DNA of 64,000 nt from Argyresthia goedartella. Its lineage: Eukaryota > Arthropoda > Insecta > Lepidoptera > Argyresthiidae. Below, piece after piece: positions 32,147 through 41,944 of this stretch; positions within the stretch are counted from its first letter, which is position 1, and each line of letters opens with the position of its first letter. The notes beneath the pieces are model-generated. The model was given only the letters and a program-made list of their open reading frames with translations. It did not search any database and was not told where the DNA came from. The stretch is from contig OX463809.1 of NCBI GenBank assembly GCA_949825045.1, positions 1,391,501 to 1,455,500 on the forward strand, read 5' to 3'. The translations under genes were made by a program, and so were the position numbers.

Positions 32147-33010
32147 TTACTTCTTGGTTCCCGCTGGACCAGCGCGCCTGGTGCTGGGTTGACGCTTGCC
32201 ATGGGCAGGCCCCGAAGAAGCCGTAACAGCACCTGTAGCAACCGCAACCGGTTTCCGTGCAGGGATGTTAGCCGGTCCGGCCCTAGGCAGAGCAGAAGGA
32301 GGGAACTTGGCGGTGTGAACCAGGAGCTCCGACATACGCTCCACCTTCTGTCTGGATTTGTCAGGAAGCAGCAAAACGATTCTGCCCTCATTTGTCCAGC
32401 AATTCGGCATACCAAGGTGTTTCCTCGCAGCCACAAACACCTCGTGCCTGGATTTTGTAAGAAACTCGGATATAGTTATTCCAGTTCCCTTCAATGCTGT
32501 CTTGCCTTTCCAGGCCTCTGATCGTGCACTGAAGTTTGAGAACCTCACCAGCAAAGGACGGGGATTAGAAGGCTTTGTAGTAGATCCCAGTCTATGCACT
32601 ACACTGACGTTGGACACACACCCAGGGGACAACTTCATTTTGTTGGATAATACTACCCTCACTAAGTCATCGGCCTGTTCCTTCTCTTCTTCGGGGACTC
32701 CATGAAGAAGAAGCACCTTACGTCTGGACGCCATCTCAAGTCGGTCCTGGCCAGCAAGCAGCAACTCCATCTGAGAGCGCAGCAAGTCAAGGCAATTCCA
32801 AGTAAATGCCTTGAACTCAACAAACTCACATGCGATGGTGTTGAAATCGAGTTGTCTCCTGGACGAGGACATGGTGGCAGCCTCCCGAAGCTCCTTCTCA
32901 TATTGAGACATCCTTGAGTTAAAAGTGGTGGCAATCTTCTCCATGTTATTGTTTAACTTTGTGTAGAGGCCCATAGTGAAGTGAAGTTTGATTTCCAGGT
33001 AAGTTTGCAA
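32147..33010 (-). CDS. LINE ORF1, RNA-binding protein (287 aa)
   Basis: First ORF of the LINE at 27271-33050. Residues about 10-80 are coiled-coil-like (MEKIATTFNSRMSQYEKEL). Residues about 95-225 resemble the RRM-type core of LINE ORF1 proteins: RKVLLLHGVPEEEKEQADDL, VVHRLGS, PRPLLVRFSN, LKGTGITISEFLTKSR and the NCWTNEGRIVLLLP segment. The C-terminus is Pro/Ala-rich and basic. It is intact, unlike ORF2. Family knowledge: such proteins coat LINE RNA as oligomers; no activity is claimed for this copy. Confidence 0.8.
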   Translation of the reverse strand: MQTYLEIKLHFTMGLYTKLNNNMEKIATTFNSRMSQYEKELREAATMSSSRRQLDFNTIACEFVEFKAFTWNCLDLLRSQMELLLAGQDRLEMASRRKVLLLHGVPEEEKEQADDLVRVVLSNKMKLSPGCVSNVSVVHRLGSTTKPSNPRPLLVRFSNFSARSEAWKGKTALKGTGITISEFLTKSRHEVFVAARKHLGMPNCWTNEGRIVLLLPDKSRQKVERMSELLVHTAKFPPSALPRAGPANIPARKPVAVATGAVTASSGPAHGKRQPSTRRAGPAGTKK

Positions 33011-33129
33011 GATTATGTATAATCATACAGTGTTGTTGGGGGTCCAGGCCTAGTTTTATAATATAATTATTGACATTAATGTATTAAAAATTATTAAAAT
33101 GAATTTAAAATTGGGAGTTAATTTTTATA

Positions 33130-33660
33130 ATGTTGCTTGCTAGGCTACCCTCTAAAAAAAAAGAAGAAAAAACATGTTAGAATAAATTACGACAGATTAC
33201 CAAAACAAGGAGACATAATTAATCGCACTACTAGAGGTTCAAATAAACTATCCGGCGTTCCGAGTAGGCTAGCAAAAACATCTAAGACAATACAAGTGGT
33301 GGGTCCAGACGTGTACAACGCGCTGCCAAAAGAGATCACTAATGCTCCGAGCTTGCCAAATTTAAAATACAAATAAAAAAATGGCTCGTCGAGAAGTCGT
33401 TTTATACCTATGTTTGAATTCATAAAGGACAGGGCCCATACATAAGTATGGAATATAAAAGACCAGCAAAATTGTTGCGATATTCAATTTAATAATTAAT
33501 TGAATATGTAAAAATTTCTAAAATTTAAATAATATTGAATTATACATGAATCTTATGTTATGATAATGTGACGACTGTAATATTTATTCCCAATTATTTA
33601 TTTTATGTTAATGACTTGTAATTATTTTTACCAATAAATAATGTCTTATGTCTTATGATC
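33130..33660 (+). mobile_element. LINE 3' fragment
   Basis: It codes for the last part of a CR1/Jockey-like polyprotein (33150-33376): RINYDRLPKQGDIINRTTRG, VVGPDVYNALPKEITNAPSL, then after a stop KKWLVEKSFYTYV. The 3' UTR ends in a duplicated AATGTCTTATGTCTTATG tail. Confidence 0.7.
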
Positions 33661-33699
33661 AACTATCGACAGATAGTAAACCAGACCGACAGGGATTAG

Positions 33700-33970
33700 A
33701 ATCTACGTATTTCTTGTTCATACATGTCAACCTAACACGAAGACTATTCGGCCTTCACCTAAGGTACGGCAGTGTTTGCCATGGTATTTCGTTTGCAATT
33801 CAAATTTAAACCAGGTTACTGTTTAACAGTTTTAACCGTTAGTTTATCAACTACCGCGTCATATATAGGTAGTAAGCAGTACGCTACAGTTTACTATCTA
33901 TCGATAGTTGACCGACTAGCGAGAAAAAAAACGTTAGTTTATCAACTAACGGTTTTAAGAATGTTACATA
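33700..33970 (+). repeat. Repeat with hairpin module copy 4 and GTTAGTTTATCAACTAAC end
   Basis: It begins with the module (33718-33785; CCTAACACGAAGACTATTCG, with the loop deleted so that CGG runs straight into CCTTCACC). It continues TTTGCAATTCAAATTTAAAC, CCGTTAGTTTATCAACTA and CTATCGATAGTTGACC, and ends ACGTTAGTTTATCAACTAAC. It is collinear with 59940-60175 but lacks that element's left terminus. Confidence 0.7.
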
Positions 33971-34317
33971 AATGTTATCTGACTTAAAGCAAGTTGCCTA
34001 TTTTCGACAGGCTTAATCCTGGGCTTAGTTCCAAATTAACAATACAGTGAATTTTCGCGATGACTTTGTCGAAAGTCGAGAGAATCCTTGCCCAATTTGC
34101 CGACGAATGCTTGAGCAAGCTTCAAGCAATTAACTTTTAATTAACTCGTAGAAGTTGCACGTAACAGTGCTGAAGGGTTGCGGATAGCATTCTGGCTTAG
34201 ATTACAAAGGCATCTAAGATACATGCATGCCTCGAGGGAATATTCTACTCGTCACCTTTTCTATGAGGCAGGCAGCCAGCGAGACAAAGCAAAACTTAAG
34301 CAACGCCACTTTAGTAA

Positions 34318-35063
34318 TTAAGTTTAGCCGGCTAGTCTTAAGATTAGTTTAGAGCCTCGGCTAATGTCCGAAGTCATGTTCGTTTGTGATAACGGATGTC
34401 ATCTTTAATCGGCTAGACTGCACATTAGCCGATGCGTTTCGGTTAATGTTGGACATTAGCTAGCTAATGTTGAAAACGAAGTATTCGTGCGACTGAGGGG
34501 AGCGGAGCGGGGTGATTTTATTCAGATGAGAAAGCTATTTCTAATATCAGGGCAAAACACTGCGGTAGCTTAGGTGAAGGGTAAAGGGGGTGAGCGAAGC
34601 GAAGCCCCCTTTATCCTTCTTGTTCGGTTGAACATGTAAGAACAACAAAAACTATAATAAGACGAGTATAAGTATTTTTGTTGTTCTTACATGTTCAACC
34701 TAACACGAAGAATAAATGGGGTGAGCGAAGCGAAGCTACCTTCCCCTTCACCTAAGCTACCGCAGTGTTAACGGCTACCGAATCATTATTATCATCACTT
34801 ATTCCACATTAAGACGGTAATTTTTCAACATTAGTTTAGGTATACTGAAAAATAAACTTAAGTTTAGTCGGCTAATGTCAACCATATTTTCTCACCCATC
34901 TTTAGCCTCAACAGCGTCGAGGCTAAACAGCAGTTTAGCCGACTAATGTTGAAATCATTTATCACAAACGAACATGACTTCGGATATTAGCCGAGGCTCG
35001 AAATTAATCTTAAGACTAGCCGGCTAAACTTAAGTTTAGCTTCACACCTAGCTTTAGCCGTAA
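34318..35063. mobile_element. Foldback element with two head-to-head hairpin modules
   Basis: The left end TTAAGTTTAGCCGGCTAGTC...CTCGGCTAATGTCCGAAGTC is repeated inverted at the right end, which finishes GCTTTAGCCGTAA (about 35063). At the centre, module copies 5 (minus, 34545-34640) and 6 (plus, 34676-34770) face each other across about 25-40 bp, forming an inner palindrome. Copy 6 has its loop (GAGCGAAGCGAAGC) in the opposite orientation to every other copy relative to its flanks. A left-half copy of the same element is at 15164-15542. It is non-coding. Confidence 0.8.
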
Positions 35064-35329
35064 CAAATACACAAATGACGTTTTGGTTTGTGGTTCCGTG
35101 CAGCAAATGTTTTGATGAGGACTTTTCATGTGTTAGACTTATTCGCATCCCGACCGGGGCGGAAGAAATAGGGCTTGAACCTGAAGTCGGTTTTTTTAAA
35201 GAGTTTTAAAGAGAAGCTGTGATTGGACGCATGTTGTCTAATTTCATCGAGACTTCACTCCGTCAAGTTGCCCGTGCTGGCCTCACTGAGTGTTGCTACA
35301 GGCAATTATTCCAGTTACAAACTACATTT
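35064..35329. other. No recognised feature
   Basis: Unique-looking sequence between two repeats. Confidence 0.4.
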
Positions 35330-35530
35330 TTAGGGTTCCATACCCGCAGGGTGCCAAACCGGACCCTACTACGAAGCCTCCGCTGAACCTTTGTCCGTCT
35401 GTCCGTCACCGGGCTGTGTGTTCATGCATGAACCGTAATACTCAGCTAGAAAGTTGACATTCCCACAGAATTAGTATTTCTGTTGCCGCTACAGCAATAA
35501 ATAATGGACAACACTAGATTTTATAAATTT
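35330..35530 (+). repeat. 5' half of GGGTTCCGTACC-type element
   Basis: AGGGTTCCATACCCGCAGGG, ACCGGACCCTACTACGAAG, GTCCGTCTGTCCGTCACCGG and TTTCTGTTGCCGCTACAGC are present; the 3' half is missing. Confidence 0.7.
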
Positions 35531-35602
35531 AAGCGTATTAGTTATTCCGGTCGTTGTTAAAAAAACGCATAAAATAACGCGATTTTTTTAAATAATGAAA
35601 AA

Positions 35603-35760
35603 CCCCGCGTAGGGCGTAGAAACTCCCAAGATTGATTTTAGATCTCTTTTAAAAATAGGTTGTGCTTAACTATTACAAATATGAAAAATTTAGTTATTAT
35701 GAATAATAAGCAGGAATAAATAATTACAAAATTATTTACAGCAAGGAATTAAAAAGACTG
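35603..35760 (-). mobile_element. LINE 3' end fragment
   Basis: Reverse of the 3' UTR of the LINE at 52.6-54.8 kb (GGGCGTAGAAACTCCCA, GATCTCTTTTAAAAATAGGT and TTAGTTATTATGAATAATAA segments). Confidence 0.7.
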
Positions 35761-35848
35761 CTCTCAAATAGTGAAGTTTTTGCGATACGTTGCCGCTCCG
35801 CCATTGTACAATGGAATATTAAGTTGACAAGGCCGTGTTCGAATCATA

Positions 35849-36017
35849 ACTACAATACGATTAAAATCAGTTAAAGATTCGGCTTCTCTCGGATATCTTC
35901 GCCTAAATCCGATCTCTCTCTCTCTCTCTCTAGTGAGAGATGAGGGATTCACACAGATGGGATTCACGACATTTTCCGAGGTTGGCCGAATCGTTAACTG
36001 ATTTTAATCGTATTGTA
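35849..36017. mobile_element. Short foldback MITE with (TC)n centre
   Basis: TACAATACGATTAAAATCAG plus TTAAAGATTCGGC (from 35851) is inverted at 35987-36017 (GCCGAATCGTTAACTGATTT then TAATCGTATTGTA). A CTCTCTCTCTCTCTCTCT run (about 35912-35930) lies near the middle. Confidence 0.8.
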
Positions 36018-36221
36018 CCTACACTTGCCCAAACGGCTAGGTTGTGTGAAAACTTTTGCCGCCGCTAAACTGGTAATAAAAAAATATACCTACATTATGT
36101 TAGTACCTATACTCGTAGGCCAATAAGTTATTGCGGTACAGTGTTAGTGAATTTGTATAATTTATTTGTTTTATTTCTATTGGTACTTACATTTCCTTTT
36201 CTCGGGGTACACTAAAGAATG

Positions 36222-36448
36222 TTAAATCAAATGAACGGAATGTCGCTGTGTGTGTGCGGCCGCGTTCGCTCTTTTGTCTGAAGTGAACCTCGTGTGGCTC
36301 CGCCACAGACTTGAATAGTAGGGACAGGGCACGGAGCGCTTGAAAGTGTCGCTACAAAAACAGTACAAAATCGGGAAAATTGGACTGTTTGCAATCAGTC
36401 GCGCTTGGACGGTGACAGCCGATTGACATATCGGCAGCAAAAACAAAA
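36222..36448 (+). promoter_or_regulatory. GC-enriched 5' region of the THAP-type exon
   Basis: Relative to its surroundings the region is GC-rich (GTGCGGCCGCGTTCGCTC) and directly precedes the ATG at 36449. No TATA box or initiator can be fixed by eye. Promoter function is inferred only from position and composition. Confidence 0.3.
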
Positions 36449-36525
36449 ATGGTGACCTGCGACGTAAAAAGGTGTAAATCATACCCAAATCGCAAAACAC
36501 AAAAACAGGGAGTGTCGTATCACAA
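36449..36525 (+). CDS. Candidate first exon of a THAP-domain gene
   Basis: The ATG in AAACAAAAATGG starts MVTCDVKRCKSYPNRKTQKQ and GVSYH before CACAA/GTAAATATT, a usable donor. Cys-x4-Cys near the N-terminus followed about 15 residues later by an aromatic-His pair is how THAP zinc-finger domains begin, and several THAP genes split the domain at this point. The second half of the domain (Cys-x2-His, AVPTIF-like end) would be in a later exon that I did not find. It may be a host gene or a transposase derived from a THAP-bearing element. The evidence is short, so confidence is moderate. Confidence 0.45.
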
Positions 36526-37865
36526 GTAAATATTATATTTTCAATTACTATTGGCTTTAAATTGATTATCTATAAAATATTGTTCTCGAAAAAATCCTCA
36601 AACGAAAATCAACCATTCGACTGACGTAACTTTGTAGCGACGCGCGACGCACAGTGAAACTGCCCGCTTCCTATATTTGAAAAACGATCCGATTTGGTTA
36701 TTTTTCTATTCGTAATGTCAAGATTAATATTCGTAATGTCATTAGATTACTATCCGTAATGTCATTTGGTTACCCCCCCCCCCCCCCCCCTAACTAATTC
36801 ATAACTTTTTCTATGATTAGGTAGTTTATTACTTATAAATTAAAATCAAGATCTTAAATTCCAAGTCACGCTACTAATGTGTATCTGTGAGCTTACATCC
36901 TCTTTCATAATTTAACGGCAAAGACAAAAATTAATATCCCTATTTAATTATGTTTCAACTTTTTATTAATTAAACATGAGCTAATTGCGTGAGACCTCGC
37001 CCCTTAAGTAAAATTTTAGCTAGATACATATATTTTATTTTTACTCCTAATCACCGATTAAAAGTCACCGGGTATTTGAGAGTTATCCGTAGATCAACTT
37101 TCCTAATATTGTGTCTATACACCACAAATCGGAACGTGACCGACCGTGACGCCGTTACATTTTTTCGTACTGTCTTGGTTCCGACGAATTCCGACAGGGG
37201 CGCTATTTTTCTTAGCCTCAAAATGGTAAGAAATTTAGTACGGGAAGGCCTACCTATCCTTAGTATTTATATCGATGGGCTCCGCTGATGATTAAGTCAC
37301 GTGATATTATTGAAATGGCGATCACGCCACTCGGGCGCGCATGCGGCGTTATTGGTTTTGTTTTTCGTAAAAGATTGACCGTTGAAGACTATTTTAGATC
37401 TCTTCTAGAGATTAGGGGGTAGACATTGTATTTAAGTAGATAGTGCATCTCACTATGAACAAAATAACAATAATTTTAGATAGTAATTCTGACAGTCCTA
37501 AGCCTGGGTAAAGTATGAAGGGAAGTTTATTTGATAGTTAAAATGTTACTAATAACAATAGCTAACAGCAATGTCACAAATTATTACATAACAGCAACAC
37601 ACTTTGCTACAACATGCGAATGTAATTTTCATTAACAATAAAGTATAATCGAAAAGCCGTTTTCAAAAACGGTTTTTATAAAATAACTCAGAGGTTATTT
37701 GCAAATTTTTTTCCGTTATTCCTACCTCTAGTCTCCATACCAAAGACGTGTTTTAAATAACCCTGCCCCTGCAAATTACGAAACTGCAATCTGTAGGGAC
37801 TGATATCAAAACCAAGTACGGGCATATTTTTTGGTTTTGTTCCATTACCCGCGGTTGTTGAGAGG
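36526..37865. other. Unassigned; C18 run
   Basis: An 18-base C homopolymer lies at 36773-36790, preceded by three CGTAATGTCA words (36710-36765). A short stem AAAAGCCGTTTTCAAAAACGGTTTTT lies at about 37650-37676 (given here as AAAACCG/CGGTTTT arms). No exon was recognised, including no obvious second THAP exon. Confidence 0.45.
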
Positions 37866-37867
37866 TT

Positions 37868-37935
37868 AAGTTTTCATTTACGATGGTACGGAGCCCTTGG
37901 TGAGTGAGTCCGACCCGCACTTGGCAGAGTTTCCT
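37868..37935 (+). repeat. 3' end fragment of GGGTTCCGTACC-type element
   Basis: TACGATGGTACGGAGCCCTT and GTCCGACCCGCACTTGGCA correspond to the closing segment of the element. Confidence 0.65.
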
Positions 37936-38485
37936 TATTCGTGACAGAGGGCCCTTCATAGCAGCTATCCTCACGATGACTTGTGTTGTTTGCTTGTTTC
38001 GACAGTTTATTCTTGTAAAGTTCAATAAAACTTACCTATTGCTTGTTCGCTCGCAAACACAATTTGGCCATCTGTTGCTGGCTATTACATAAATGTTTAA
38101 TGTCGCTGCGTGGCCTGCCTGCAGGGGGCAATAGCATCTATTATTGTTCGCTAAAGCTGCTATTGCCACATAGCGGCATGAAGGTGGTGCAGGTCGACAT
38201 GCAACTACACAAGTCTTTACTGGGAGCAATACCATTTGTGGCTTAGGGCCATAAATCATTTGAGAACCATAGAATCAAAGAATTTTTATTGGTTTTGGAC
38301 TTCATTACAAAGCCTTATGGTTGAAAATAACACCTACACTTATTAATTAGATAGGAATATTTATGACATTTTGTAATTTAAATATAATAGCCATTAATTT
38401 TATTATATATTTATAAAAATTGAGGTCATGTTTGTTTAGGCGTAACTAGACCGTAAATAAACAAAGTAGATCGACCGTTTAATAA
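37936..38485. other. No recognised feature
   Basis: Unique-looking AT-rich sequence. Confidence 0.45.
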
Positions 38486-38870
38486 CAAAACCATTATTAT
38501 TATGTATTATTATAAGCCCACCACGTCCCACTGCTGGGCAAAGGCCTCTCTCTCATTCTTCCACTCCTGGCGGTCTTGAGCGGTCAATCACAGTTCGTAT
38601 CCCAGAGACCCAACTCGTCGCTCCATCTATTCCTGGGCCGGCCTCGCTTTCTCGTTACAATTGTAGGAGCCCATGTAGTGGCTCTGTTCGCCCAGCTGAT
38701 CGGGTCCATACGAGCACCGTGTCCGGCCCAGTCCCACTTCAGTTGGGCAGCCTTCTCAGCTACGTTAATGATTTGTCTTAGAGCGCAGTTCAGTATTCCG
38801 GATTCGGTCAAGAAGCCGGTAAGTAGGTAAGGATGGGGAGAATGCACATGTCCGTGATCTTACGTTTTAT
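38486..38870 (-). mobile_element. RTE-type LINE 3' end
   Basis: The minus strand reads KAAQLKWDWAGHGARMDPIS, then TRKRGRPRNRWSDEL, the familiar C-terminus of RTE-like LINE polyproteins in Lepidoptera. It is followed by the 3' end phrase GCCTTTGCCCAGCAGTGGGA and a (TAA)-type tail at 38490-38530. Only the last tenth of the element is present. Confidence 0.85.
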
Positions 38871-39519
38871 GGACATCGGAAGGTGTCCTTTATAAGACAA
38901 TTTTAAGCCCACGTTTCGCCTGGGGCGGGAGCTTCCAGCGTCGAGAGCAGGGCATGGCGACCAGATGTTTTAGGGTCTCTAAAATATCTGTGATGCCCAA
39001 CATTCATAGCAAAACAGATACATTGTAATTTACCATCAGGATCTAGCATAAACTAAGGGCGCACTTTGACACATCGACTACACGCGCACAGATAGCTGAT
39101 TTTATCGATATGGATCCGATGCATAGCAAACTCCTGTCTCTTTTGAATTTTTATTATGTTACCAATATCACGTTATAAATATAAAGCATTAATGGCAAAG
39201 AAGTATGGAGCTCTGATATTCCAGCGCAGCACAAGAACCACGCAAACCTCTGTACCACAAGACCTATTTTTGAAAAGAAGAACAAATAGAAAAGATAAGT
39301 AGTCCGTGTTGCAGTGTATGAGTTTCTTGCGCCGCTTCTTCTCCGCTGCCGTAACATGTTCCGAAGCGGAAGTAATTTGTCTTGCATTATATAGATTCAA
39401 AAAGTGTTCGTAAGAATCTATTTTGATATAAATCTTTTGGCGTTTGATTAATGGCCCGAAGCCTCAGTTGCTGTTGCGCCGAGTACAACACTCGTAACTG
39501 CTCTGTCTGCTACTCTAAC
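38871..39519. other. No recognised feature
   Basis: No exon or repeat family was recognised. Confidence 0.45.
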
Positions 39520-39597
39520 AAAGTGCTGTTTTGCCCCAAATCTCCCAAGTGCTGTTTTGCCCCAAATCTCCAAAGTGCTGTTTTGCCCCAAATCTCT
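39520..39597. repeat. Tandem repeat, 26 bp x 3
   Basis: Three copies of a 26-bp unit beginning AAAGTGCTGTTTTGCCCCAA, with single-base differences. It is followed by a (GATT)n-like TTGATTGATTG at about 39645. Confidence 0.85.
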
Positions 39598-40393
39598 AAA
39601 TGCCCTTTTGGTGGTTAGAGGCAAAACTGAGATCATAAAGAGACATGATTGATTGATTGTTAGCCAATTATAAATGTCTTGGGTCCATTAGAAAATTTAC
39701 CTTTTCCATGTTACTGGGTCCAATTCTGAAAGTCACACGGCTAAACAAAACTACTTTAAGGATGAGTTCGAAAATGAATTCTATGGCTACCGTATAAAAC
39801 CTGTCGGATGAAGGTTGTCAAATTGGTTAATTAGTTATTTAGCGTAGACCCCTTCAAAATATGTCTCACTCTCGTCCATACAATAAAAATATAATCGGGG
39901 GACAGTGGTTAGACTTAAAGCTGTCAAGGCAATCTTCGACAGGTTTTAGTGTGACCACTGTCCCCTTTTTTTCACTCAATAGTGACTACCTATTGATTTT
40001 AAAAAGTTTTTGTATTTGTCTTGAATTAAAAAATAATAATCTGTCAAAGGAACAAAAGATCACAGACCCGCAACACAACATGTCTTTGAATATCAGTCAA
40101 ACTTCGAGTTTTCGGTTGGTATTCAGAGACAAATCAGTTATCAGTATCATGTAATTCTGGCAGCTAAGAATTTCAATAGCTTTTGAAATAAAACACAAGA
40201 AAATACACTAGAACCCAACAACATTTTCATAACTTAGCTGTAAAAACGGCAAAACTGAGAATTTTCTGCGAAATATGCACGTAAGGTCAAGGTCAATGAC
40301 CTCGAGGTCAATGAACTTTGAACAACACTGAGCGTAGAAAATTGTATAACTGAGAATTTTCTCCGAAATATACACAAAAGGTCAAGTTCAAGG
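39598..40393. other. Unassigned; one short stem
   Basis: GGGGACAGTGGT (39897) and ACCACTGTCCCC (39953) form a 12-bp inverted pair. An imperfect duplicate of ACTGAGAATTTTCTSCGAAATA occurs at about 40252 and 40350. No gene was seen. Confidence 0.45.
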
Positions 40394-40468
40394 TGGGGAT
40401 GTGGGAGTATATATGTGGGGAAACAGCCAAATTCGTCATTTCCCCACCCTAATACTCCCACATCCCTA
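40394..40468. repeat. Hairpin, about 28-bp arms
   Basis: GGGGATGTGGGAGTAT then TGTGGGGAAA pairs with TTTCCCCACCCTAATACTCC then CACATCCC, leaving a 14-15 base loop (CAGCCAAATTCGTCA). Confidence 0.85.
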
Positions 40469-40832
40469 CGGTCCCGAATGCTTGAAAAAAAAAAAAACTT
40501 GAATACTAATAATTTCCAACGGTTCGCGTATTTTGAAATCATCTATAAATAATAAGGCATAGAAAAATAAGCAAAATTATCTGAAAGCATAATCTTTCTA
40601 AAGTCTTTCCACTTAAGTATTTAAATCGGAGGTAAGCCACCTACCTTAACATTTTGGCAGCATTCATCGTGAGTTTTCAACTGTTTTACAATTCATATTA
40701 TTTGGGACCCGTGGGTTTAGGACCTGTGCTAAATATACGTAAGAAAACTGTAAAACAATTACCTCATCTTATAGTGAAGAGTTTACAACAAACAATTTTT
40801 TTTTCAACAACAAAATCAACGTACGAGTAAGG
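40469..40832. other. No recognised feature
   Basis: AT-rich sequence; no exon was recognised. Confidence 0.4.
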
Positions 40833-41042
40833 ATGCAACTTATCAAAACACTTGTATGGAGTATTGCTTTGTATGGTTGCGTGAGCTGGAACATGACAAC
40901 TAAAGACATAGAGCGCTTGGAAGCCTCCGAAATGTGGTGCTGGTGTAGGATGCTAAAGATTAGCTGGACGGAGAAAAGAACAAACGACGATGCCTTAAGA
41001 ATGGCCAAAGAGACCCGAGCTATCAGAAGAACAAAATCTTAA
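40833..41042 (+). mobile_element. RTE-type LINE fragment
   Basis: It reads QLIKTLVWSIALYGCVSWNM, then DIERLEASEMWCWCRMLKIS and WTEKRTNDDAL, a conserved post-RT segment of RTE-like LINEs. It is truncated on both sides. Confidence 0.85.
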
Positions 41043-41359
41043 ATTTTATTTTTATTTCAGTTTACATCAATGTATCATAACGGTTACAAACCGTTTTATG
41101 CAATTCTAGTACACATCGTTATACACAGATGGTGTAGTTTTCAAATTCGTTCAAACTTGGTTGGTGACAATTCACGGAACGAGAAAATAGAAAATAATAT
41201 AAAAACAAAATAACTGCGGCTGGTTTCGTGATTCTAGTAGGTAAGTTCATGGTATTCACAGTTTATTATTGGTGACCCGTATGTTTTAGTAATTCGTCAG
41301 CATTCGTGTGGAATTTGATACAATGCAAAACAAGGGTCTAGAATTGGTTTCTTCACAGA

Positions 41360-41938
41360 ATGGCTTCCCGAAGTCTAGGAGAAGATGAAATTGAACAATA
41401 TCTTCTTGACTGTGAGGCCAGTGAGGATGGGTTTGAAGACAATGGCGACAACGTGGCAATTCTCCAAAATTTTCCAGATTTGGAACCCCCATATAAAGAT
41501 GAAATTGTAGAAGAAATTGATGGTATGAACGTTGACAGAATTATAAAAGATCTGGAGAGGAGCCCCATCGCCCCAAGGAGCTATCTTAAAAAGAACGGGA
41601 TTACTAGGTCCAATAAGTTGGCAACTTGAAAGAAACGACAGTACCAAGTAGGGCATTGGCCTATCTGGACTGAGAAGAGGATCAGGTGCAAATATCACAA
41701 ATGCGCTGCAGTTTCACAGACGACTTGTGAGAAATGTGGCGTTGCCTTGTGCTACAACAAGCAAAACTACTGCTTCAAGGCGTTCCATAGATCATGGAGG
41801 AATGTCATGACCTAATGTGACATTTCTGTCACACTCCCTAAAATTTTCATTAAAAAATACGTGTTTTTTGTATATTTATTGCTGCCGTACCACTGAGATG
41901 TATTCATTATTTTTTTTTGCTGAGTTATGGCAGGGTTA
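41360..41938 (+). pseudogene. Internally deleted piggyBac-like transposase
   Basis: The N-terminal 90 codons (MASRSLGEDEIEQYLLDCEA and an acidic stretch) continue in the same frame, across one TGA at 41627-41629, into RIRCKYHKCAAVSQTTCEKC and LCYNKQNYCFKAFH. That is the Cys/His-rich C-terminal finger typical of piggyBac-like transposases, ending at TAA near 41814. The catalytic DDD core (several hundred residues) is absent, so this is a deletion derivative. The right end ATGGCAGGG-TTAA (about 41927-41939) fits a piggyBac terminus next to a TTAA target. The left terminus was not found. Confidence 0.75.
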
Positions 41939-41944
41939 AAATAG

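Larger units (their letters stand above)
27271..33050 (-). mobile_element. Two-ORF Jockey-like LINE, interrupted twice
   Basis: Reading leftwards: 5' region (about 33050), ORF1 (33010-32147), an inter-ORF region split by another LINE, the ORF2 start (28298) and the endonuclease domain, split by a MITE, down to the junction with the mariner fragment at 27271. Removing the insertion at 28734-32007 and one copy of AAACCTACACAG restores continuity of the inter-ORF region. Removing 27899-28159 plus one TA restores the ORF2 reading frame across the gap. The RT half is missing, cut off at the mariner junction, which is unusual because LINEs normally lose the 5' end. Confidence 0.8.
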
